NCBI GenBank assembly: GCA_000432175.1
Contig: HF989433.1
Span: 12,934-41,133 of the forward strand
From: Eubacterium sp. CAG:786
Lineage (GTDB): Bacteria; Bacillota; Clostridia; Oscillospirales; Ruminococcaceae
Direction: 5' to 3'
DNA length: 28,200 nt
The notes beneath the pieces are model-generated. The model worked only from the letters and a program-made list of their open reading frames with translations, was not told the DNA's origin and ran no database searches. Below are positions 23,267 through 28,200 of the stretch, one piece after another. The first letter of the stretch is position 1; the number at the start of each line of letters is the position of its first letter. The position numbers were made by a program, and so were the translations under genes.

Positions 23267-24142
23267 TTATTTCAGGATATCATTAAAATAATCATTCATT
23301 TTGTTTGCAACTTTTGTCTGCTCATCTCTGAAAATATGCTGATACACCTGCTTCAACATATTAGGCGTAGAATGTCCCATGCGTTCCATTGCATACTTGT
23401 CGGGTATGTTTAACTTTAACATGGCACTGGCGTTAGCGTGGCGCAGGGAGTGTATAGTAAAATGTGGTATTCCATTTTCCTCGCATATACGATTAAAATG
23501 TTTCCATATATAGTTAGGACTGTGTGGGCTGATACGTTCTGAGGAATGCTCAGAATTATCCAGGATATCTTTCAGATAATCCGGAACTTCAATTATTCGC
23601 CTGCCTGCATAGCTTTTGTTCTCGTTTTTTTCAACCAGCTTGTGATTTTCATCTGGTACTACGGCGCATTTAATTTTTAAATATGTACCGTCATAGTGTT
23701 CCCAACGCAAACCAGCTATCTCAGACTGGCGAAGTCCCAGAGTGAGAGCAATGATTATCGGTATTTCAATAGTCGTATGTTTTACTGCAAGCGCTATCTT
23801 CTGTATCTCTGTTTCGGTAGGAATATTGTATTCAGGCTTGATTTTAGGCTTTAGTGTAATGGACTTCATATTGAGATTGATACCGTTTTGATGAAGGACC
23901 ACTGTCAGTAGACCGACCTGATTTCTGATAGTTTTTGATGAATACTTATCAGCAAGTGAATTTACCCACCGCTGAATGATTTTCTCAGTAAGTTCAGAAA
24001 TCTGAAGATCGTTTATTCGATCAAAGCTGGATCTCTGCATGGTTCTGTATCCGCGGACAGTCGAGGGCGAAAGCAATCTGTCCTTACTGCAGATGTAATC
24101 CTCCAGAGCCTCAGCAAATGTAATGTTTTCGATTGGTGTCAT
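23267..24142 (-). CDS. int: Tyrosine recombinase/integrase of the element
   Basis: The 291-residue protein integrates and excises the element. It has an N-terminal SAM-like core-binding domain (about residues 8-90) and a catalytic domain with R138 (LGLRQSEIAGLRW), a lysine near 172-176, HSLRH at H231-R234, GHS at H257 and the nucleophile Y267 in VYQHI. All catalytic residues are present. Its 3' end lies 34 bases from the tRNA fragment, typical for an integrase next to its att site. AGGAGG precedes the ATG, and a promoter overlapped by a palindrome lies upstream. It is shorter than Tn916-type integrases because it lacks the AT-rich arm-binding domain. Confidence 0.9.
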   Translation of the reverse strand: MTPIENITFAEALEDYICSKDRLLSPSTVRGYRTMQRSSFDRINDLQISELTEKIIQRWVNSLADKYSSKTIRNQVGLLTVVLHQNGINLNMKSITLKPKIKPEYNIPTETEIQKIALAVKHTTIEIPIIIALTLGLRQSEIAGLRWEHYDGTYLKIKCAVVPDENHKLVEKNENKSYAGRRIIEVPDYLKDILDNSEHSSERISPHSPNYIWKHFNRICEENGIPHFTIHSLRHANASAMLKLNIPDKYAMERMGHSTPNMLKQVYQHIFRDEQTKVANKMNDYFNDILK

Positions 24143-24171
24143 GATATAACCTCCTGTGTTTTTATATAACT

Positions 24172-24216
24172 ATGATACCACGATAAACCTAAATGTCAAC
24201 CTTACAATGTAGGTTT
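24172..24216 (-). promoter_or_regulatory. Integrase promoter with overlapping palindrome
   Basis: On the minus strand TTGACA (24199-24194) and TATCAT (24177-24172) are 16 bases apart. AAACCTA (24185-24191) and TAGGTTT (24210-24216) flank the -35 box as an inverted repeat, a likely operator for the XRE protein or another element regulator. Confidence 0.6.
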
Positions 24217-24252
24217 TTCTATAAATGTTACAAGATACATAATAAGTGTTTT

Positions 24253-24289
24253 ACTCCCTTTTGAATATATCGAAAGAGGAGTTTTTTTA
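24253..24289 (+). terminator. Hairpin terminator upstream of the exonuclease gene
   Basis: ACTCC with CTTT (24253-24261) pairs with AAAG and GGAGT (24273-24282), one bulge, followed by seven T. It sits 24 bases before the exonuclease start, so it may act as an attenuator or end a short upstream transcript. Confidence 0.55.
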
Positions 24290-24312
24290 TTCCCGAAAAA
24301 AGAAGGTGTATT

Positions 24313-25236
24313 ATGAAGAGTGAAAGATGGCAAAGCTCAAAGTCGATGTTATTATCTTTTCAGTATTTTAAAGTCGAACTGAAAACCGAACGCCAGTGGG
24401 CAAAAGCAGGATATCTTCCGGTGTCCGAGGACTGTGGCAAGAAACTCCGTCCCTCTCGATTTTCTACTGGCTCGGTCAATACTCTTCCCCGCTATCTTCT
24501 GCCAGAGGAAGTCAGAGCTGCAAGTTCTGATGAGCTGGCGGAATATTTTAAGCCAGAACGCGAACGTAAGGCAGCCCAAGCCGCCAAACGCAGAGCAAAG
24601 CTCAGACGTGAACGAGAAAAAGAAAAGGAACAGGCTCGACTGCTCCTTGCATTGGACGAGCAGCGAGAAAAAGTTCTTACTATTACCCAGTCTGTTGAGC
24701 TCCCTGCTGAAACATCGGGCGGTATCGTGATAGATACAGAAACAACAGGCTTATGTGCAGGAGAAGATGAAATCTTGCAGCTTTCTATAATCAGCGAAAG
24801 CGGTGAGAAGCTGTTCGACAGCTACTTTCGTCCCCTGCACAAGTCGTGGAGCGCAGCGCAGGCTGTAAATAACATTTCCCCAAATATGGTTGCGAACGCA
24901 CCGAGCATTGCTGATAAAGCAGCCGAAATCCAGCGGATACTAAACTCCGCAGATACGATTATTGGCTACAATACATCTTTTGACGCGGACTTCATAACGG
25001 CTGCTGGATTGATTATCCCCAAAAGAGCTGAAATCGTTGATATAATGCCGATTTTCGCAGAAATCTATGGAGAGTGGAGCGACTACTTCGGTGAATATAA
25101 ATGGCAGAAGCTCACGACCTGCGCTGCGTACTACCATTTCGATTGGAACAGCATAACAATGTCTGCCCACAACAGCCTTGCAGACTGCTTTGCAACGCTG
25201 TATTGCTTCAAATGCATATTTGGCAGATCACAGTAA
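24313..25236 (+). CDS. DEDDh 3'-5' exonuclease (DnaQ-like) with charged N-terminal region
   Basis: The C-terminal half is a DnaQ/RNase T-type exonuclease: IVIDTETTGL gives D141 and E143, GYNTSFDADF gives D224, and AHNSLADCFATL gives H286 and D291, the complete DEDDh set. It would remove nucleotides from DNA or RNA 3' ends. Residues 1-75 form a separate region (SMLLSFQYFKVELKTERQWAKAGY) that I do not recognise, and 76-125 is a highly charged helix, probably a coiled coil. The total is 307 residues. It is followed after 37 bases by the XRE gene. In this context it may help element DNA processing; that role is inferred. Confidence 0.8.
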   Translation: MKSERWQSSKSMLLSFQYFKVELKTERQWAKAGYLPVSEDCGKKLRPSRFSTGSVNTLPRYLLPEEVRAASSDELAEYFKPERERKAAQAAKRRAKLRREREKEKEQARLLLALDEQREKVLTITQSVELPAETSGGIVIDTETTGLCAGEDEILQLSIISESGEKLFDSYFRPLHKSWSAAQAVNNISPNMVANAPSIADKAAEIQRILNSADTIIGYNTSFDADFITAAGLIIPKRAEIVDIMPIFAEIYGEWSDYFGEYKWQKLTTCAAYYHFDWNSITMSAHNSLADCFATLYCFKCIFGRSQ

Positions 25237-25273
25237 ACATATCCACTATTACAATAATGAAAGGAATATAAAA

Positions 25274-25522
25274 ATGTTTGGAAATCGTACAGAATCCGGA
25301 AGAAATAATATCGCTGGCATTGCAATTTATAACCGGCGCAAAGCGCTTGGAATAAGCCAGCGTGAAGTAGCCGACAGGCTCCGCAGTCATGGGCTTGTCA
25401 TTGACAAGAATGCAGTGCAGCGGATGGAAAGCGGTGAGCGATTCATAATCGACACCGAACTTCATGCAATAGCAAAAGTGTTTGGAATTTCCATAAATGA
25501 GCTTCTTGAGGAAACAGATTGA
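25274..25522 (+). CDS. XRE family helix-turn-helix regulator
   Basis: This 82-residue single-domain Cro/CI-type DNA-binding protein has the helix-turn-helix RRKALGISQREVADRLRSHGLVIDKNAVQRMESGER, then the family ending VFGISINELLEE. The ATG at 25274 is chosen because GAAAGGA precedes it; the longer frame back to 25178 overlaps the exonuclease. It has no ligand domain. It probably regulates the integrase promoter or its own operon. A terminator follows 25 bases after the stop. Confidence 0.85.
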   Translation: MFGNRTESGRNNIAGIAIYNRRKALGISQREVADRLRSHGLVIDKNAVQRMESGERFIIDTELHAIAKVFGISINELLEETD

Positions 25523-25547
25523 TTTGGATTCCATTTTCAATATACCA

Positions 25548-25582
25548 AACAGGCGCATTATCTCTGAAATGCGCCTGTTTTT
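25548..25582 (+). terminator. Rho-independent terminator after the XRE gene
   Basis: AACAGGCGCATT (25548-25559) pairs perfectly with AATGCGCCTGTT (25568-25579), followed by further T. It separates the XRE unit from the replication initiator leader. Confidence 0.85.
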
Positions 25583-25623
25583 ATATGCTGTTTAACGGGT
25601 AACTCCCTGCGAACGGCACCACG

Positions 25624-25701
25624 GCATAGCGGGAACCGCGAACCCTCGGGACGGTAGCGTTCTCCACCGTCCCTTGCTATGCTTGTATTCCATTGGAGAA
25701 C
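25624..25701 (+). ncRNA. Structured pseudoknot leader, copy 1 (before the replication initiator)
   Basis: Outer stem GCATAGC (25624-25630) with GCTATGC (25676-25682) encloses a small hairpin (GCGG-GAA-CCGC, 25629-25639) and a perfect 8-bp hairpin GGGACGGT (25648-25655) with ACCGTCCC (25666-25673). The loop sequence GTTCTCC (25659-25665) pairs perfectly with GGAGAAC (25695-25701) just outside the outer stem, forming a pseudoknot. GGAGAA can instead pair with TTCTCC at 25730-25735, a stem that would enclose the leader-peptide ribosome site. A second copy of the architecture precedes parA. Confidence 0.65.
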
Positions 25702-25718
25702 AGAAAACGGAGGACACC

Positions 25719-25751
25719 ATGAAGTATAATTCTCCGAAGCAAAGGAGGTAG
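25719..25751 (+). CDS. Ten-codon leader peptide upstream of the replication initiator
   Basis: ATG at 25719 has GGAGG at 25709-25713 and encodes MKYNSPKQRR before TAG at 25749. The initiator's own ribosome site AAGGAGG (25742-25748) lies inside its last codons, and the initiator ATG follows three bases after its stop. This arrangement suggests translational coupling, as known for the repY-repZ leader of IncI plasmids; the similarity is of layout, not sequence. Confidence 0.55.
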   Translation: MKYNSPKQRR

Positions 25752-25754
25752 CGC

Positions 25755-26057
25755 ATGAAAGCTATCTTCAAGCTTCTTAACCCTGACAACACAATGTCGA
25801 TAAATCGTCAGCTTGCTCATGCAATCGGACTGGCGGAAGCCGTAGTATACGGAGCTTTGCTTTCCAAGTATGCCTATTATGATCAGCATGGACTGCTCAC
25901 TGACGGTGACTGGTTCTACTCCACTGTAGAGGACCTGGAGGAATCCACCGCTCTGACAGCCAGACAGCAGCGCCGCTGCATTGATACGCATCAAATCCGG
26001 ACTTATTCAGTGCAAGGTACAGGGTATGCCTGCAAAGCGTTACTTCTGTATCAATGA
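25755..26057 (+). CDS. Replication initiator, N-terminal part (frameshifted gene)
   Basis: The N-terminus, FKLLNPDNTMSINRQLAHAIGLAEAVVYGALL then GDWFYSTVEDLEESTALTARQQRRCID, is the winged helix-turn-helix of plasmid/ICE replication initiators. Homology stops near residue 78 at ACG (25986-25988); the remainder of this frame is not initiator-like. The continuation (IKSGLIQCKVQGMPAKRYF) lies in the +1 frame from 25990. Skipping one C, or restoring two lost bases, would give one protein of about 322 residues. The cause could be mutation, sequencing error or programmed shifting. AAGGAGG at 25742 supports the ATG. The structured leader and leader peptide directly precede it. Confidence 0.7.
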   Translation: MKAIFKLLNPDNTMSINRQLAHAIGLAEAVVYGALLSKYAYYDQHGLLTDGDWFYSTVEDLEESTALTARQQRRCIDTHQIRTYSVQGTGYACKALLLYQ

Positions 26058-26724
26058 TAACACGGAGCTGCTTGCTGGGATCCTTTCAAACGGCAGTAAA
26101 TCCAGTTGTGACAAAAGCGCACAACTGGACGGAACAGTAAAGCAAAGCGAATCAGTGACAAATGGCATAACAGAGCCAAGCAGCACATCGGATGGCAGCG
26201 CTCCAGTTATGACAAAAGCGCACAACTTGTTTTACCCAAACGTTACAACTTGTTCTAACGAAAAGGAAGAACAAGATTTAACAAAACCGCCGAACTGCTC
26301 TATATATAAAACTAAAGAAATAAAACCTAAGTTAATCAATCCTATCAATCAATCCGAAGATATCGACAAACGTTCGGACTACTCTCGGATTATCCGTGAT
26401 AACACCGAATGTGATTTCATTATTCAGCAAAATCCCGAAAAGAAAGAAATCATCCTCGAATTGATAGACATTATCGTTGATACAGTGTGCTCCGCAAAGC
26501 CAACAATACGGGTAAACGGCGAGGACGTACCGCATGACATTGTGAAAAGCACATTTCTGAAACTCAACAGCAGTCACATTGAGTATATTCTTGAAGCAAT
26601 GGACAACAACATCAGCGATGTCCGGAATATCCGCAGCTACCTGATAACGGCGCTGTATAATTCCCGGCTGACGCTCAACAGCTACTGGAAGTCCCGGGTC
26701 AATCATGATATGAACAAGCGTTGA
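25981..26724 (+). CDS. Replication initiator, C-terminal part (DUF6017-type)
   Basis: This frame continues the initiator: the end of the winged helix domain (GLIQCKVQGMPAKRYF), then a Ser/Thr/Asn-rich linker of about 100 residues, then a helical C-terminal domain (residues about 135-245) with VDTVCSAKPTIRVNGEDVPHDIVKSTFLKLNSSHIEYILEAM and NIRSYLITALYNS, which resembles the DUF6017 domain of such initiators. No convincing ribosome site precedes 25981, so it is probably not an independent gene. The linker-encoding DNA contains iteron-like repeats, as expected when the replication origin lies inside the initiator gene. Confidence 0.7.
   Translation: MIRIKSGLIQCKVQGMPAKRYFCINDNTELLAGILSNGSKSSCDKSAQLDGTVKQSESVTNGITEPSSTSDGSAPVMTKAHNLFYPNVTTCSNEKEEQDLTKPPNCSIYKTKEIKPKLINPINQSEDIDKRSDYSRIIRDNTECDFIIQQNPEKKEIILELIDIIVDTVCSAKPTIRVNGEDVPHDIVKSTFLKLNSSHIEYILEAMDNNISDVRNIRSYLITALYNSRLTLNSYWKSRVNHDMNKR
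26102..26259. repeat. Iteron-like repeats inside the initiator gene (candidate origin)
   Basis: A 27-base unit, CCAGTTGTG, ACAAAAGCG, CACAACTGG, at 26102-26128 forms a perfect 9-bp inverted repeat. A second copy at 26203-26229 differs at two or three bases. A third related palindrome, CGTTA with TAACG around CAACTTGTTC, lies near 26240-26259. Plasmids of the RepA_N kind carry their origin in the middle of rep; this would fit. Confidence 0.5.
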
Positions 26725-26743
26725 CCTCCGAAAGGAGTTGACG

Positions 26744-26814
26744 GGCATAGCGGGGTAGCTCCCCGATGGGCGGTAAGTCCTTCCGCCCTGCCTATGCCTT
26801 ATATATTCAAGGAC
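26744..26814 (+). ncRNA. Structured pseudoknot leader, copy 2 (before parA)
   Basis: Outer stem GGCATAG (26744-26750) with CTATGCC (26792-26798) encloses CGGGG/CCCCG (26751-26755 with 26761-26765) and GGGCGG/CCGCCC (26768-26773 with 26783-26788). The loop GTCCTT (26777-26782) pairs perfectly with AAGGAC (26809-26814). The layout equals copy 1, with 10 against 12 bases between the outer stem and the pseudoknot strand, while loop and stem sequences differ but remain paired. A small CTCC-GAAA-GGAG hairpin precedes it at 26726-26737. Confidence 0.65.
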
Positions 26815-26853
26815 GGAAATAAAATGTTGCCGAAATGGCAGGAGGACTACATT

Positions 26854-27621
26854 ATGACAAGAAAAATCATCGCAATCGCAAACCAGAAAGGCGGCGTAGG
26901 TAAGACCACTACCGTTGTAAACATTGCCGCCGGACTGGCTGAACAGGGCAAAAAGGTACTCTGTATCGACCTTGACCCGCAGGGCAACCTGAGCGACTAT
27001 CTCGGCTATGACTTCACCGGCTCCAAGACAATGGTGGACGTACTCAAGGGGCAGGCAAAAATTTCAGAGTGCATTGTGACCGCGAAAAGCGAAAACATAG
27101 ATTACATACCGGCTGATATTTCTCTTGCGACTGCCGATATGTTCCTGGCTCAGACGATGTGCCGGGAGCAGATACTCCGCAAGGCACTGTTATCTGATGA
27201 AAAAACAGCCGAGTATGACTACATACTTATTGACTGCCTCCCTTCGCTGGGAATACTTGTGACGAATGCGCTTGCAGCAGCGGACGGTGTAATCATTCCG
27301 GTGCAGGTGCAGAAATTTGCGCTCAACGGCATAGTCCAGTTTGAGGATATCTTCAATCTGGTAAAGGACAACATAAATCCCAACCTTGAAATATGCGGCA
27401 TACTTGAAACTATGACCGACAACACCCAGATGGCACAGGCAGTGGATAAAGCCTTAAAGGAACGCTATGGAGTTCTGGTTTACGAAACTACTATCAGCAA
27501 GCGTATCGAAGCTGCAAACAGCACCGCTGAGCAGAAGTCGCTTATATCTAAGAAAAACAGCGTACTCGGTGGACAGTACAGACAGCTTGTTACTGAGATA
27601 CTCGGCAAGGAGGCTATATAA
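26854..27621 (+). CDS. parA: ParA/Soj-type partition ATPase
   Basis: ParA moves DNA bearing ParB complexes during segregation. The 255-residue protein has the deviant Walker A motif KGGVGKTTT at residues 12-20, the CIDLDPQGNLSDYLG switch and YDYILIDCLPSLG (Walker B region). It has no N-terminal DNA-binding domain, so it belongs to the short chromosomal/ICE type. The ATG at 26854 follows AGGAGG. In-frame ATGs at 26824 and 26794 would add 10 or 20 residues, and the second lies inside the RNA outer stem. The ATG at 26824 resembles the leader-peptide start of copy 1. The stop overlaps parB by one base. Confidence 0.92.
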   Translation: MTRKIIAIANQKGGVGKTTTVVNIAAGLAEQGKKVLCIDLDPQGNLSDYLGYDFTGSKTMVDVLKGQAKISECIVTAKSENIDYIPADISLATADMFLAQTMCREQILRKALLSDEKTAEYDYILIDCLPSLGILVTNALAAADGVIIPVQVQKFALNGIVQFEDIFNLVKDNINPNLEICGILETMTDNTQMAQAVDKALKERYGVLVYETTISKRIEAANSTAEQKSLISKKNSVLGGQYRQLVTEILGKEAI

Positions 27622-28200
27622 TGGGCTTTAATTTAGGAACATCAAGCAACACCGGCAAACTTCACATGACAGACTTCCTCAAAACTGACAATGCTGTTCA
27701 GAATACCGAAAAAGAAATACCTATAAATCAGCTCGTCCCATGGGAAAATCAGCCGTTCAAGATGTACGGCGAATTCAAGCTGCATGAACTAGCTGAGTCC
27801 ATAAAGGAAAACGGACTGCTTTCGCCTATCATTGTTTGCCCACTTGATAACGGAAAATACCGTATCATCGCCGGACACAACCGCGTTGAAGCCTGCAAAA
27901 TCGCTGGTATAACCAATATTCCGAGCGTCGTCAAGAACGTCGATGAGAACCGCGCCAAACTCATGATGGCTGACACAAACCTCTGCCAGAGGACTGAACT
28001 GCTCCCCTCTGAACGTGCATATGCTTATAAAGCACAGCACGAAGCGCTGATAGCACTGGGAAGCCCACGTTCAACGGCTGCCATTGCTGAGAAGTACGGC
28101 GAGGGGCGTGCGACAGTTCAGCGGTACATAGCCTGCTCAAGGCTTGTCCCGGAACTTATGGATTTGCTGGATTCCGGCAGGATCAATCTCCTGCCGGCTG
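27621..28200 (+). CDS. parB: ParB/Spo0J-type partition protein, 5' part
   Basis: Partial; the frame runs off the right edge after 193 codons. The N-terminal nuclease-like/CTPase domain is visible: PINQLVPWENQPFK, LAESIKENGLLSPIIV, and the phosphate-binding motif IIAGHNRVEACKIAG, followed by ENRAKLMMADTNLCQRTELLPSERAYAYKAQ and the helix-turn-helix region RSTAAIAEKYGEGRATVQRYIACSRLV. ParB binds parS sites, loads as a CTP-dependent clamp and stimulates ParA. The start overlaps the parA stop in TAATG, and AAGGAGG lies ten bases before it. No parS site was recognised in the window. Confidence 0.9.
   Translation, partial: MGFNLGTSSNTGKLHMTDFLKTDNAVQNTEKEIPINQLVPWENQPFKMYGEFKLHELAESIKENGLLSPIIVCPLDNGKYRIIAGHNRVEACKIAGITNIPSVVKNVDENRAKLMMADTNLCQRTELLPSERAYAYKAQHEALIALGSPRSTAAIAEKYGEGRATVQRYIACSRLVPELMDLLDSGRINLLPA

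Larger units (their letters stand above)
23207..28200. mobile_element. Integrated plasmid-like element (ICE/IME), left end
   Basis: The region starts at a tRNA 3' fragment and carries integrase, exonuclease, XRE regulator, replication initiator, ParA and ParB, a gene set of integrative elements that replicate when excised. Base composition is visibly more AT-rich than the adjacent glucan locus. No conjugation genes are seen within the window; the element continues past the right edge. Confidence 0.75.

Noticed and set aside
26794..26853. Earlier ATG starts for parA at 26794 and 26824
   Set aside because: The first lies inside the leader RNA outer stem and ParA homology begins at 26854 behind AGGAGG; 26824 remains possible as a coupled leader start.

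Overview
The window looks like chromosome from a gut-type Firmicute, most likely an Oscillospiraceae/Ruminococcus-like organism. This is inferred from moderate GC, Gram-positive lipoprotein signals, strong AGGAGG ribosome sites, TTGACA/TATAAT promoters with 16-17 bp spacers, and a glycogen/maltodextrin locus of the Firmicutes kind. It ends in a lower-GC integrated element.

Left part (1-8930): the 3' end of a MurD-family ligase; an isolated two-gene cas5-cas7 operon of type I-C ancestry with its own promoter and terminator and no cas3, cas8, cas1, cas2 or cas4 and no CRISPR array in view; a leftward operon (small coiled-coil protein, DUF3737 protein, PatB/MalY-type aminotransferase) divergent from a LysR regulator; a pair of half-size chromate-transporter-family genes; and a MarR-MATE efflux operon whose MATE gene is frameshifted near its 3' end by an imperfect 26-bp tandem duplication.

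Middle part (9035-23080): an alpha-glucan utilisation locus. It holds LacI regulator 1, MalQ and glycogen phosphorylase, then binding lipoprotein MalE, permeases MalF and MalG, LacI regulator 2, a GH13 amylase lipoprotein and a cytoplasmic type I pullulanase. The amylase would cut starch or maltodextrin outside, MalEFG import oligosaccharides, and pullulanase, MalQ and phosphorylase turn them into glucose-1-phosphate and glucose. No transporter ATPase is present, so a shared ATPase elsewhere is likely. Between malE and malF a consensus promoter is bracketed by a 20-bp inverted repeat, the layout of an invertible promoter.

Right part (23207 to the end): a mobile element integrated at the 3' end of a serine-type tRNA gene. 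Only the acceptor/T-arm fragment lies here; the intact tRNA should lie beyond the right edge. It carries a tyrosine integrase, a DEDDh exonuclease, an XRE regulator, a plasmid-type replication initiator (split by a +1 frameshift, with iteron-like repeats inside), ParA and the start of ParB. The initiator and ParA genes are each preceded by copies of one structured leader: a 7-bp outer stem enclosing a GC-rich hairpin whose loop pairs with sequence just 3' of the structure. The pairing is kept with different sequences in the two copies. The first copy is followed by a 10-codon leader peptide overlapping the initiator's ribosome site.

The observations most worth following are the paired pseudoknot leaders, the orphan cas5-cas7 pair with intact Cas5 catalytic residues, and the candidate invertible promoter.
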